Notes under the pieces: generated by a model | What the model was told of the DNA's origin: nothing | What the model saw: the letters and a program-made list of their open reading frames with translations, nothing else | Databases searched by the model: none | From: Pseudophaeobacter arcticus DSM 23566 | Lineage (GTDB): Bacteria; Pseudomonadota; Alphaproteobacteria; Rhodobacterales; Rhodobacteraceae | DNA: 64,000 nucleotides | Reading direction: 5' to 3' | Assembly (NCBI RefSeq): GCF_000473205.1 | Contig: NZ_KI421507.1 | Span: 3,643,057 to 3,707,056, forward strand | Made by a program: the position numbers and the translations under genes | Part shown: positions 35,253 to 43,984 of the stretch, piece after piece | How positions within the stretch are numbered: the stretch's first letter is position 1 | How the letters are laid out: each line of letters begins with the position of its first letter

Positions 35253-36118
35253 GCTGCGTCCTGTTTTACCGATCTGAGGGCTTCTTCCAGTTCAGAAAAG
35301 CCGGGGCGAATATGCGAAGGCGTGTTTTGGCGACCAACTTCGATACAGATGGCGGCCGCATGGTTGTGAAGGTTCGCAACCAGCACTTCGCGGATCAATT
35401 TGTAAAAGTGAGAGTCTTCTTCGGTGATGGTTTTCACCTTGTCGGCAAAAGGACCAACCAGACCATAGGCCAGAAAAATCCCCAGGAATGTCCCAACAAG
35501 CGCGCCACCGATCATTTTACCCAAAACCTCTGGCGGCTGGTCGATCGCGGCCATGGTTTTGATAACACCCATAACAGCGGCAACAATCCCAAGCGCCGGA
35601 AGCCCATCTGCAACAACCTGCAGGGCGTGGCTCGAATGCTGCGCATGTTGGTAGTTCGCCTCCATGCGCTTTTCCAGCACCTCTTCGACCTGATGCGGAT
35701 CATCATAGTTCATCGAGGCAGAGCGCATGGTGTCACAAATCAGGTTCACCGCTTCGCTGTCCCCCAGAATCTTGGGGTATTTATTGAAAACCGAGGAGTT
35801 CTCGGGGTCTTCGATATGCTGTTCCACCTCAACCGGGTTGGCCCGGGCGATACGGATCAGCGCGAACAATAGGCACAGGAGATCCCGATAATCATCAGAC
35901 TTCCATTTCGCCCCCTTAAAGACTTTCCCGACGTCTTTAAGGGTGTGCTTGATACTACTCATATCGTTGCTGATCATGAAGGTACCAACAGCGGCGCCAC
36001 CGATGATCATCATCTCAAAAGGCAAGGCCTTCAAAATGATTCCCATCTTGCCACCGGCCAGGATGTAACCACCGAAAACCATGACAAAAATTACGACTAT
36101 GCCAATCACACCGATCAT
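35249..36118 (-). CDS. motA: Flagellar motor stator protein MotA
   Basis: This 289-residue inner-membrane protein is the proton-channel stator subunit. Four membrane helices are visible (about 2-20, 32-50, 170-195 and 205-225), with the conserved GLPALGIVAAVMGVIKTM and GALVGTFLGIFLAYG segments, and a large cytoplasmic loop between helices 2 and 3. It shares a 4-base overlap with the 856-residue periplasmic gene. MotB is encoded about 11 kb away at 46900, not in the usual motAB pair. Confidence 0.95.
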   Translation of the reverse strand: MIGVIGIVVIFVMVFGGYILAGGKMGIILKALPFEMMIIGGAAVGTFMISNDMSSIKHTLKDVGKVFKGAKWKSDDYRDLLCLLFALIRIARANPVEVEQHIEDPENSSVFNKYPKILGDSEAVNLICDTMRSASMNYDDPHQVEEVLEKRMEANYQHAQHSSHALQVVADGLPALGIVAAVMGVIKTMAAIDQPPEVLGKMIGGALVGTFLGIFLAYGLVGPFADKVKTITEEDSHFYKLIREVLVANLHNHAAAICIEVGRQNTPSHIRPGFSELEEALRSVKQDAA

Positions 36119-36194
36119 GCGGCCACTCCAAATTACGTTGCTTCATCTAAACTTAGGTGAGTCTGATTAAGAAAGGCTGAGCATGAGGCCCAAG

Positions 36195-36824
36195 TTATTC
36201 CTTGGGAACTCCGCTATTGCGACCTGCCATCACAACGCTGATTGTATAGGCGGCTTCCGGGCTCAGGCCGGCCATAATACCAGCCGCAGCCTCTGGCCGC
36301 ATACGCGCCAGGAAACCGGCTGCAAAATTGGGATCCATTTCTTCAAACAGCGCAGCCGATTCTTTTGGCTTCATCTGTTCGTAAACCGTGGTCAGGCGAT
36401 CAACATCAGCCTCTGTGGCGCCATCGGCCAATGCCAATGTCGTCCGCAGCTCTTCTTCTGCCTTCTCCAAAGCCGCCAGTTTCCGGTCAATGGCCTCATC
36501 AGCGATTCCCAGAGCCTTCATGCGGTCTTCGATCTCGGCTTCCCGCAGCTCTAGCGCCGCTTCGCGCTCCTTGAAGGCTGCCAGCATCGCTTGCAGCTCA
36601 GCAGAAGACGGCATGCCCTGGCTTTGCATCTGGCCACCGTGATTGGACCCTTGTTCTTTGCTGTTCTGAAGATTGGAGACTTCCCGCGCAATTGCCGGAC
36701 CTGCCTCCAGACCCAGGCGCACCAGCGCCGAGCCAATCAAAAGCAGCGACAACAAAAGCAAGGCGCTGCTACGGCTGCGTCCTGGCTTCTTTTCCTTTTT
36801 GCTCTTTGGCTGTTTAACAGTCAT
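36195..36824 (-). CDS. motE: MotE-like protein with MgtE N-terminal-type domain
   Basis: This 209-residue protein has a basic N-terminus, one membrane helix (about residues 21-40), a coiled coil (about 75-140) and a C-terminal MgtE_N-like helical domain (VDRLTTVYEQMKPKESAALF, then MDPNFAAGFLARMRPEAAAG). This layout fits MotE, a periplasmic chaperone of a stator helper in rhizobia. The ATG at 36824 overlaps the preceding stop (TGATG); a GTG one codon earlier is equally possible. It ends the leftward fliL-orf-motE unit. Confidence 0.75.
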   Translation of the reverse strand: MTVKQPKSKKEKKPGRSRSSALLLLSLLLIGSALVRLGLEAGPAIAREVSNLQNSKEQGSNHGGQMQSQGMPSSAELQAMLAAFKEREAALELREAEIEDRMKALGIADEAIDRKLAALEKAEEELRTTLALADGATEADVDRLTTVYEQMKPKESAALFEEMDPNFAAGFLARMRPEAAAGIMAGLSPEAAYTISVVMAGRNSGVPKE

Positions 36825-37297
36825 CACGCCACCCGATTCTTATCGCGGTTGTGGCGTACAAACATGACGCCGGCTGATTTGTTTGGATCTTCTGCCTGGA
36901 CCTCAACCGCTGCCTTGGGGGCTGCTTCGGTCTCATAGGCAACAGCCAGAGCATCATTTTCTTCCGCCCGGGGAGGAACGGCCCGTTGTGGCTGCGGTGC
37001 TGCGGCATTTACTTCCGGCATGTCATGCATCGAGGCCATCATCAGCTCCAGCCGCTGCGCCACCGATTCGGCCCGCCCGGTGAGCTGATCCAGCGCCTGG
37101 CTGGAGCCCTCGGTGATTTGCCGCGCCGAGACAAAAGATTTGTTCAAGTCATCTACTTGCGAGGAAAGCACGGCTACGGCTCCGCCGACGCCCTTTTCCA
37201 GGTCATTGAACCGTTTCAGTCGGCGCGAAAGCACCAAACAATAAAATCCGGCCCCAAGGGCCCCCGCCGCAAGCAGGATATCAGCAATAAGGTCCAT
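36824..37297 (-). CDS. Membrane-anchored coiled-coil protein between fliL and motE (unknown)
   Basis: This 157-residue protein has an N-terminal membrane helix (about residues 3-24) followed by a coiled coil (about 30-95, SSQVDDLNKSFVSARQITEG) and a charged, Ala/Pro/Glu-rich tail. The family is not recognised. It starts 9 bases after the fliL stop and overlaps motE, so it is part of a three-gene stator-accessory unit. Topology suggests it could be a cytoplasmic or periplasmic partner of the stator or FliL ring. Confidence 0.65.
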   Translation of the reverse strand: MDLIADILLAAGALGAGFYCLVLSRRLKRFNDLEKGVGGAVAVLSSQVDDLNKSFVSARQITEGSSQALDQLTGRAESVAQRLELMMASMHDMPEVNAAAPQPQRAVPPRAEENDALAVAYETEAAPKAAVEVQAEDPNKSAGVMFVRHNRDKNRVA

Positions 37298-37306
37298 CCC
37301 GTTCTC

Positions 37307-37831
37307 CTAGTTCAGTACGAATTCCATAATCAGCAAATCACGCACACGCCCCTGTCCGGTGGCTATGTTGATTCGCCGCAGCATCTGCGCGCGCAGCTTT
37401 GGCAGCGCCATCGGATCAGACAGATCCTCAAGCTCCAAAGCGCGAAGATAGCTATTCAGTACATCGACTACACGGGGGAGGACTTTTTCGACCTCGGCCT
37501 GGTGGATCAGATCCACCTCTAATTGTGCGTTGAACCGCAAGTGCTTAATGCCGCTGGCTTTGCGCAGCGAAATCACAATTGGTTCCATCTCGATGAAGGC
37601 AAGCTTGGCGATATCCTCCGCCGTCTCACCACTATCTACGCCTTCTGGCGCTTCTACAGCCGCATGAGTCTCTTCGGACTCTGCGGATTTACCAAAGGGA
37701 AGAAGCCCTGACGAAACTGCAAAAAATCCGCCACCGCCGCCTGCAATTGCAAGGACGACCCCAATGACGAGGGGCAGTTTGCTTTTTTTACCCGGTGCGT
37801 TTTCTTCCGCATTCACTACAGCGTCTGTCAT
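37307..37831 (-). CDS. fliL: Flagellar basal-body-associated protein FliL
   Basis: This 174-residue protein has one membrane helix (about residues 17-40, LPLVIGVVLAIAGGGGGFFA) and a periplasmic FliL domain (FIEMEPIVISLRKASGIKHL, ending VRDLLIMEFVLN). FliL supports stator function and torque. The ATG at 37831 is chosen because AGGGAAA lies just upstream; an in-frame ATG at 37864 has no good site. It is divergent from fliF across a CtrA-like box and heads fliL-orf-motE. Confidence 0.92.
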   Translation of the reverse strand: MTDAVVNAEENAPGKKSKLPLVIGVVLAIAGGGGGFFAVSSGLLPFGKSAESEETHAAVEAPEGVDSGETAEDIAKLAFIEMEPIVISLRKASGIKHLRFNAQLEVDLIHQAEVEKVLPRVVDVLNSYLRALELEDLSDPMALPKLRAQMLRRINIATGQGRVRDLLIMEFVLN

Positions 37832-37877
37832 GGCTTTCCCTAAAACGTCGTGCAAGGCCTTCATAACCCCCGAGGAA

Positions 37878-37892
37878 CTAACCGAATGTTAA
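37878..37892. promoter_or_regulatory. CtrA-like box between fliL and fliF
   Basis: CTAA-N7-TTAA (one mismatch from TTAA-N7-TTAA) lies in the divergent gap between fliL and fliF, about 60 bases before the fliF start. Confidence 0.55.
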
Positions 37893-37950
37893 GGCCCCTC
37901 AGTCAAAAAGAGCTCACGCCGGACAGAATGCCGGTGCGACGGAGGTTAAA

Positions 37951-39621
37951 TTGCAGCAGATCAAGAATGTCTGGACCGGTTTGGATACGCGCAAGCGGCT
38001 CATTGTGGTTGGCGCCACAGTTGCAGTTATTGCGAGTGTGCTTGCCATGTCCCATGTGGCGAGCAAGCCAACCATGAAATTACTCTATGCCGGGCTCGAA
38101 AGTGGCTCAGCTGGGGATGTAGTACGGTCACTGGAAACGACCGGCACACAATACGAAGTCCGCGGTGGCTCTATTTATGTCCCCGCTGATCGCCGCGACG
38201 AACTGCGCATGACGCTGGCCAGCGAAGGCCTGCCGGCAAATGGCGGTCGCGGCTATGAACTGCTCGATTCGCTTACCGGGTTTGGCACAACATCGCAGAT
38301 GTTTGATGCAGCCTACTGGCGCGCCAAAGAAGGAGAGCTGGCCCGTACCATCGTTGCCAGCCCCCATATCAGCCAGGCCCGTGTTCATATTGCCAATACT
38401 GGCGTCAATCCTTTTCAGCGCACCGTGGATCCAACAGCCTCCGTATCCGTCGTGCCTCTGGGATCGCCGATCACGCCGGCACAGGCCAATGCAATTCGCT
38501 TTTTGGTTGCCTCCGCCGTCACCGGACTGGCGGTTGATAATGTTGCCGTGATCGATGCCAATGGCTCTTTGATCGGATCTCCCGAAGCTGCGGCTGCTGC
38601 CGGCGCTGGAACCGATGATCGCTCGCAGTCGATTCGCGAACGGGTCATGCGCCTGGTCGAGGCCCGCGTGGGTCACGGCAATGCCGTGGTCGAAGTCAGC
38701 GTCGATACCGTCACCGACACCGAATCGATCCGCGAAAAACATGTTGATCCAGCCAGCCGTGTCGCCATCAGTACAGATGTCGAAGAACGTGCCGATGTGT
38801 CCAGCAACCAATCCGGCGAGGTCACCGTGGCCTCGAATATCCCGGATGGTGATGCGGCCTCGGGCCAGGGATCAAAAAACAACACCACCGCGACTCGCGA
38901 ACGGGTAAACTATGAGATCTCCGAGACCGAAAAAGAAATCATCCGCGGCCCAGGTGCAATCAAACGCCTGACCGTTGCGGTGCTGATCAATGGCCAGACG
39001 GTGACCAATGACGCTGGCGAAGCCGTGTTTGAACCGCGTCCCGAAGAAGAGCTTGGCGCCCTGCGCGAGCTGATCTCGGCGGCAATCGGATTTGACGAGG
39101 CCCGTGGCGATGTCATCACCTTGAAATCCATGGATCTGCCCGTCATCGAACCCGCAGGTACCGCAGCCACCTCGTCCTTTATGGATAACCTTTACTTTGA
39201 CGCCATGGGACTCATTCAGATGGCAGCGCTTGCCATTGTGACCCTGGTGCTTGGTCTCTTTGTGGTGCGGCCAATTCTGGCAGGCAAAAGCGAAGGTCTT
39301 CCTGCCCTTAGCGCCCCGGATATGGATCCGATGGGCGGGCTGCCTGACCTTCCCGTCATGGGCACCGCGCCTGGCATGGGGGACTTCATGATGAACCCGG
39401 ATCTTGGCGCCAATATCGCCCTGGATGGTGAAATCCAGGATGGCGGCCAGTTCGGCGGCATCGGAGACATGGGTGGCATGGGGGACATGGGTGGCCTCCC
39501 CGCCATCGGCCGCGGCGGCGAAAACCCAGTTGATCGTCTGCGTGAAATGATCGGCGAACGCCAAGAAGAAACCGTCCAGATCCTGCGCGGATGGCTGGAA
39601 GAAAATGAGGAACGGGTCTGA
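37951..39621 (+). CDS. fliF: Flagellar MS-ring protein FliF
   Basis: This 556-residue protein forms the membrane ring on which the flagellum is built. Two membrane helices flank the large periplasmic region (about residues 20-40 and 425-445). Ring-building domain segments (LYAGLESGSAGDVVRSLE, RVHIANTGVNPFQRTVDPTA) and a cytoplasmic tail with a Gly/Met/Asp-rich stretch are visible. The start is TTG with GGAGG five bases upstream. Its stop overlaps the fliH start (TGATG). FliG, which binds its C-terminus, is not encoded nearby. Confidence 0.95.
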   Translation: MQQIKNVWTGLDTRKRLIVVGATVAVIASVLAMSHVASKPTMKLLYAGLESGSAGDVVRSLETTGTQYEVRGGSIYVPADRRDELRMTLASEGLPANGGRGYELLDSLTGFGTTSQMFDAAYWRAKEGELARTIVASPHISQARVHIANTGVNPFQRTVDPTASVSVVPLGSPITPAQANAIRFLVASAVTGLAVDNVAVIDANGSLIGSPEAAAAAGAGTDDRSQSIRERVMRLVEARVGHGNAVVEVSVDTVTDTESIREKHVDPASRVAISTDVEERADVSSNQSGEVTVASNIPDGDAASGQGSKNNTTATRERVNYEISETEKEIIRGPGAIKRLTVAVLINGQTVTNDAGEAVFEPRPEEELGALRELISAAIGFDEARGDVITLKSMDLPVIEPAGTAATSSFMDNLYFDAMGLIQMAALAIVTLVLGLFVVRPILAGKSEGLPALSAPDMDPMGGLPDLPVMGTAPGMGDFMMNPDLGANIALDGEIQDGGQFGGIGDMGGMGDMGGLPAIGRGGENPVDRLREMIGERQEETVQILRGWLEENEERV

Positions 39622-40223
39622 TGGGAATTACTCACCTGCTAGAAGATTTTGGTCCCGCAACCATCGTACAACCATCTTCTTTCCCGGAAATCTCGGAAGA
39701 GGCGATGGAGGAAGAACGGGCTGTCTCTTATGAAAACGGATACAGCGCCGGCTGGGACGATGCGGTAACGGCCAAGGATAAAGAGACGGCTCATATTTCA
39801 GCCACTTTGACAAGTTCGCTGGAGGATCTGAACTTTACCTACAAAGAGGCGCAGGCGCAGCTGATCGAATCTCTGGACCCCATGTTCAAGGTTCTGACCA
39901 GTGCCGTACTGCCCGATACCATGGCCGCGACCTTTGGCCACCATATCGTCGATCAAATGACCGACATGGCCAAGTTGCACACGCAGCAACCGATGAGCAT
40001 CTTTGTGTCGCCAGGCGAAGGCGCCGCAGTGCGCGCCCTATTGCCCGATTCTTTTGCCACTCCGGTACAGGTTCAGGAAGACGAAAACCTGTCAGCGGGG
40101 CAGGCCTATCTGCGTGCCGGAACTTCGGAACGCGAAATCAACAGTTCAGGGCTGGTTGAGTCCATTCAGGAATCAATTGAAGCCTTTACCTACCACGTCA
40201 GAGAGGACAGCCAGTATGGATGA
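39621..40223 (+). CDS. fliH: FliH-like export ATPase regulator
   Basis: This 200-residue acidic protein fits FliH: an N-terminal region with YENGYSAGWDDAV near residue 35, a central helical segment, and a C-terminal part resembling the FliH/HrpE domain (PMSIFVSPGEGAAVRALL). FliH binds FliI and tethers it at the C ring through FliN, which is encoded next. It overlaps fliF by one base and fliN by 8 bases. Confidence 0.75.
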   Translation: MGITHLLEDFGPATIVQPSSFPEISEEAMEEERAVSYENGYSAGWDDAVTAKDKETAHISATLTSSLEDLNFTYKEAQAQLIESLDPMFKVLTSAVLPDTMAATFGHHIVDQMTDMAKLHTQQPMSIFVSPGEGAAVRALLPDSFATPVQVQEDENLSAGQAYLRAGTSEREINSSGLVESIQESIEAFTYHVREDSQYG

Positions 40224-40512
40224 CGCCGACGATCTCAAAATGAAGGCCACCGACGCCAGCAACCCGTTTGTTTCCGTTCCCGTCGAAGTTGTCGTCTCGG
40301 TTGGCAAAGCCCGACCGCTGGTCCGCGATCTGGTGGGCCTGTGTGAAAATGCGGTTCTGGCGCTGGATAAACGCGTCGAGGATCCCGTTGATCTTTATGT
40401 TGGTGATCGGTTGGTCGCCCGAGGTCAGCTTGAAGAAATGGAAGGCGATCAGGCCGGTCAATTGGCGGTTCGCCTGACCGAGATCGCCGATTTGCAAAAC
40501 GGTCTGGGATGA
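40216..40512 (+). CDS. fliN: Flagellar motor switch protein FliN
   Basis: This 98-residue protein consists of a SpoA-type domain (SVPVEVVVSVGKARPLVRDL, and EDPVDLYVGDRLVARGQL) and lies in the C ring at the base of the motor. The ATG at 40216 overlaps the fliH end by 8 bases. No fliM gene, its usual neighbour, is in the window. The stop overlaps the fliP start (ATGA). Confidence 0.9.
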   Translation: MDDADDLKMKATDASNPFVSVPVEVVVSVGKARPLVRDLVGLCENAVLALDKRVEDPVDLYVGDRLVARGQLEEMEGDQAGQLAVRLTEIADLQNGLG

Positions 40513-41252
40513 CACGCACAGCCCTAATCCTCACTCTTGTTGTCTCCTGCGCAGCCCTGATGCTGCCGCAGGCGGCAATGGCGCAGGAGCTGAGCCTGTC
40601 GCTCGCCGAGGGGCAATCCATCTCGGCCCGCTCGATCCAGCTTATCCTGCTGATCACCGTGCTCAGCCTGGCTCCTGGCCTGCTGATCATGATCACCTGT
40701 TTCCCATTCCTGGTGACGGTTCTGTCGATTCTCCGCCAGGGTCTGGGTCTACAGCAGGCGCCCCCCAATATGATGATGATCAGCCTGGCGCTGTTTCTCA
40801 CCTATTTTGTCATGGAGCCCGTCTTTACCGAGGCCTGGCAGGTCGGCATCAGCCCATTGATCGAAGAACAGATCGACATTGAAACCGGCCTGACGCGTGG
40901 CCTGGAGCCCTTTCGGGCCTTCATGGCCAATCGGCTGGATCCGGATACCTTCTATGCGATTTCCGATCTGCGCCCGGACATGGAAGCCATGAACCCCAGT
41001 CCCGAAGCGCCGCTTTCGGTGCTGATTCCCAGCTTCCTGCTGTCTGAAATTGCCCGCGCCTTTCAGATCGGCTTTCTGGTCTTCCTGCCCTTCCTGGTGA
41101 TCGACCTTGTGGTGGCAGCTGTGCTGATGTCGATGGGGATGATGATGGTGCCCCCGGCGGTGGTCTCCCTGCCGTTCAAGCTGGCTTTCTTTGTCGTTGC
41201 CGACGGCTGGAGCCTGATCGCAACCGCCCTGGTGCGCAGCTATTATCCCTAG
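40509..41252 (+). CDS. fliP: Flagellar export gate protein FliP
   Basis: This 247-residue protein is a core export-gate subunit. A cleavable signal peptide is predicted (to about residue 25, AMA|QE), followed by about four membrane helices and the family signature segments MITCFPFLVTVLSILRQG and IPSFLLSEIARAFQIGFLVF. It is the last gene of the fliF-fliH-fliN-fliP unit and is followed by a strong terminator. Confidence 0.96.
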   Translation: MTRTALILTLVVSCAALMLPQAAMAQELSLSLAEGQSISARSIQLILLITVLSLAPGLLIMITCFPFLVTVLSILRQGLGLQQAPPNMMMISLALFLTYFVMEPVFTEAWQVGISPLIEEQIDIETGLTRGLEPFRAFMANRLDPDTFYAISDLRPDMEAMNPSPEAPLSVLIPSFLLSEIARAFQIGFLVFLPFLVIDLVVAAVLMSMGMMMVPPAVVSLPFKLAFFVVADGWSLIATALVRSYYP

Positions 41253-41307
41253 CCGCTAAAATAAGATACAAACTGCGTCCTTCAGAGCAGATCCACAAAA
41301 ATGATCT

Positions 41308-41341
41308 AACCCCCCATACCTTTTGGTACGGGGGGTTTTTT
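41308..41341 (+). terminator. Intrinsic terminator after fliP
   Basis: CCCCCC-A-TACC pairs with GGTA-C-GGGGGG (one mismatch) around a TTTT loop and is followed by six T residues. It ends the fliF-fliP unit. Confidence 0.88.
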
Positions 41342-41411
41342 GCATGTCTCTCGCCTATGAAAACGCAGGCTGTCTGTCCAAATTTCACAGGAACTGGAAT
41401 TGGAGTGTGCG

Positions 41412-41765
41412 ATGACTTGGTCAGAAATTCTAGCATTTGCCTTTGTGGCCTCACTGCCGGTCATGTCGCCCGGCTCCAATGGCGTTCTGATCACCAAGGC
41501 GCTCAACCCGAAGGTTTCGATGTTCGACCTCGCGGCCTTTCGGCAGTTCATCAATCTGGGCGACGCAACGGTCAGCGTCTCTCTGATGCTTGTCTCAGTA
41601 CAGGCCTTGATCAACGCGCTTTGGTTTGGCGCCATGGTAATGCTGTTTTCCCAGCTCAGCTCAATGGCAAAAAGCGGTCGTTTTCAGCGCTGGCTGAAAG
41701 CTGTGACCGGAGTGGTGTTTATCGGCTTTGGCGCTAAACTCGCTAGCTACCGGGTCGAGGTCTGA
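41412..41765 (+). pseudogene. LysE/RhtB-family exporter remnant with internal deletion
   Basis: The reading frame encodes 117 residues, but LysE/RhtB exporters are about 205-215. The first 31 residues match the family N-terminus (MTWSEILAFAFVASLPVMSP, then GSNGVLITKAL, where PGPNG is expected). The next residues, NPKVSMFDLAAFRQFINLGD, match the start of the family C-terminal half, and the end (SGRFQRWLKAVTGVVFIGFG) is also typical. About 90 residues between them, including two or three membrane helices, are missing in frame. It lies alone between two terminators and is probably non-functional. GGAGTG precedes the ATG. Confidence 0.75.
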
Positions 41766-41813
41766 TACCCAGCACAAGGCTGTGCTCCCCTTTGAGATCT
41801 GGCACTGCCAAAT

Positions 41814-41849
41814 AAAAACCCCGGCCGCCTGTGGCGATCCGGGGTTTTT
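41814..41849. terminator. Bidirectional intrinsic terminator
   Basis: AAAAACCCCGG pairs with CCGGGGTTTTT around an inner GCC/GGC stem. Runs of A and T on both sides let it end transcripts from both directions: the LysE remnant (right) and flgI (left). Confidence 0.88.
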
Positions 41850-41873
41850 AGCGAGTACCGTCAGTTTTTTGCT

Positions 41874-42977
41874 TTAGCGCACCACAAACTCAGCGTGCAA
41901 TGCACCTGCGGCTTTCAGGCTTTTGAGGATGTCGATCATGTCGCGGGGCGACACACCCAAAGCGTTCAGACCGGACACCACCTCGGACAGCGAGGTGGTT
42001 TCGTGCACCTCGGCCAGCTGGATACCTGCTTCTTCGTCGATCGCAGCAACCGTGCGCGGCACCACAACGGTTTCGCCATCAGCAAAGGGGTTCGGCTGTG
42101 ATACCAGGGGGGCCTCTTCGATGCGCAGGGTCAGGTTGCCCTGGGCCACCGCAACCCGTGAGATGCGCACATCGCTGCCCATCACAATAGTGCCAGAGCG
42201 CTGATCGACCACCACACGCGCCTTGCGCTGAGGTTCAACCCGCAGGTTTTCCATCCGTCCAACAGCATGGGCCGTTGACCGGGCATTGGTACGTTTGATG
42301 TCGATCTCAACAGTGCCGGAATCGCGCATCAGGGCAACGCCACGGCCAAACTCTTCGTTCACCGCGCGCTCGATCCGTTCGGCGGTGGTGAAATCCGGCT
42401 CCCGCAGGGCCAGACGCATGGTGGTCAGCGATGACAGATCAAAACCGATCTCGCGCTCAACCCGCGCCCCTGCCGGAATACCACCCGAGGTCGGAACCCC
42501 CTGGGTGACCTTGGCTCCGTCCCCTTCGGCTACTGCGCCGCCGGCCAGGACCGTGCCTTGCGCAACTGCATAGATCTGACCATCCGCCGCATTCAGCGGC
42601 GTCATGATCAGGGTCCCGCCCAGCAGGCTTTTGGAATCGCCAATGGCGGACACCGTGACATCCACAGTACCGCCAACACGCGCAAAGGGCGGCAGGGTTG
42701 CCGTCACAAAGACCGCCGCCACATTTTTGGGCCGGAACTGTTCGCCGGTCACATTGACACCAAGACGTTCCAGAATATTGGTCATGATTTCTTCGGTGAA
42801 GGGCGAGTTTCGCAGCCCGTCCCCAGTACCATTGAGCCCGACCACAAGGCCGTATCCAACCAGATCGTTGCCGCGTACTCCGTCGAATTCGACAAGATCC
42901 TTGAGGCGAATTGCATTGGCCTGCGCCAGGGTCGGCAGCAGCAGGCAGGCGATCAAAAGGCGAAAGAATTTCATCAT
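41874..42977 (-). CDS. flgI: Flagellar P-ring protein FlgI
   Basis: This 367-residue periplasmic protein forms the P ring. A signal peptide is followed by the highly conserved IRLKDLVEFDGVRGNDLVGY and GLVVGLNGTGDGLRNSPF segments; the C-terminus contains VSGLNALGVSPRDMIDIL. The ATG at 42977 overlaps the flgL stop by one base; a GTG at 42980 and an ATG at 42974 are alternatives. It is the last gene of the leftward flgE-K-L-I unit. Its chaperone FlgA is encoded at 24035. Confidence 0.95.
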   Translation of the reverse strand: MMKFFRLLIACLLLPTLAQANAIRLKDLVEFDGVRGNDLVGYGLVVGLNGTGDGLRNSPFTEEIMTNILERLGVNVTGEQFRPKNVAAVFVTATLPPFARVGGTVDVTVSAIGDSKSLLGGTLIMTPLNAADGQIYAVAQGTVLAGGAVAEGDGAKVTQGVPTSGGIPAGARVEREIGFDLSSLTTMRLALREPDFTTAERIERAVNEEFGRGVALMRDSGTVEIDIKRTNARSTAHAVGRMENLRVEPQRKARVVVDQRSGTIVMGSDVRISRVAVAQGNLTLRIEEAPLVSQPNPFADGETVVVPRTVAAIDEEAGIQLAEVHETTSLSEVVSGLNALGVSPRDMIDILKSLKAAGALHAEFVVR

Positions 42978-43981
42978 CACATGTGCTTCACAAGGCTGAG
43001 TTGGGCGCTGCGCGCAGTCACCGTATAAAGGATTTCCAGCTGGGTCTCTGTCGATTTCAGCTTGGAGGAGACTTCATACTGATCGGCCAGAACAATGTCG
43101 TTGAAGGCAAGGCTGAGGCTGGTTTTGCTGGCCTCATTGCGCGTGCTGACCCGTTCAAGCTGAGCTTCCATAAAGCCGATATCCGCCTGCACCCCAATCA
43201 AACGAGAGCTACTGTCAGCCATTTCGGTCATCCCCGCACGGGTCAGGCCGACCTTGGCTTCATCAGACAGTGCCAGAGCCGGTTCATCCAACAGGGCAAG
43301 AATGGCAAAGCTCTGCAAGGCATGGGTCAGGTCCGGGTCATCGGCGCGCAGGGCCAGCGATACCGTCTCGCCATCGCCAATTTCGACGGGAGAAAGATCG
43401 GTGGTCGACCCATTGTACATCACCGCGTCAAAACCTGCGGGATCTGCAAACCAGTCTTTCACCGCCTGAACGATGTCGGCAGCATCGGTCAGACCGGCTG
43501 TTTCGAGCACCAGTTCGCTCATCAATGTGTCGGCGCTATTCAGCGGCGATGTTCCCGTCGCCGTGCCGGAAAACAGGCTGCGCCCACCGGCCCAACCATT
43601 CAATGAGCTGATTGCAGCATCCAGCTGACGGTCAGCCTCTTTGGCGAACTGTTCCGCATCTACTGCATTCAGCGTGGTCGAGACCGAGATGATATCGTCA
43701 CGCATCAGCTGCGTCCCTTCCGCAATGCGCGACAGATTGCTCTGCATGCTCAGCGCGAAGAGTTTGGTTTCGTTGGTGGCAACGGTTTGGCTGTTAATCC
43801 GGTTCAGATTGTTTTCGATATCCGCCAGATAGGAAAAGTCCCCCCCCAACTCTTCGGTCAGGTTGGACTTTTTGCCGGTGGAAACTTCTTGCGACAGCGT
43901 CGCCAGATCCATCTTGAGTTCCGCATTGCGATTGCGCAGGAAACTATGTGTGGTCAGGTCGCCGTAGGAATTATAGATCAT
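42977..43981 (-). CDS. flgL: Flagellar hook-filament junction protein FlgL
   Basis: This 334-residue protein is a flagellin-like junction protein. The N-terminal helical domain (LRNRNAELKMDLATLSQEVS, then TGKKSNLTEELGG) and the C-terminal one (LERVSTRNEASKTSLSLAFN) are recognisable. It starts 3 bases after the flgK stop. A FlgN-like chaperone for it is encoded at 16415. Confidence 0.85.
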   Translation of the reverse strand: MIYNSYGDLTTHSFLRNRNAELKMDLATLSQEVSTGKKSNLTEELGGDFSYLADIENNLNRINSQTVATNETKLFALSMQSNLSRIAEGTQLMRDDIISVSTTLNAVDAEQFAKEADRQLDAAISSLNGWAGGRSLFSGTATGTSPLNSADTLMSELVLETAGLTDAADIVQAVKDWFADPAGFDAVMYNGSTTDLSPVEIGDGETVSLALRADDPDLTHALQSFAILALLDEPALALSDEAKVGLTRAGMTEMADSSSRLIGVQADIGFMEAQLERVSTRNEASKTSLSLAFNDIVLADQYEVSSKLKSTETQLEILYTVTARSAQLSLVKHM

Positions 43982-43984
43982 ACG

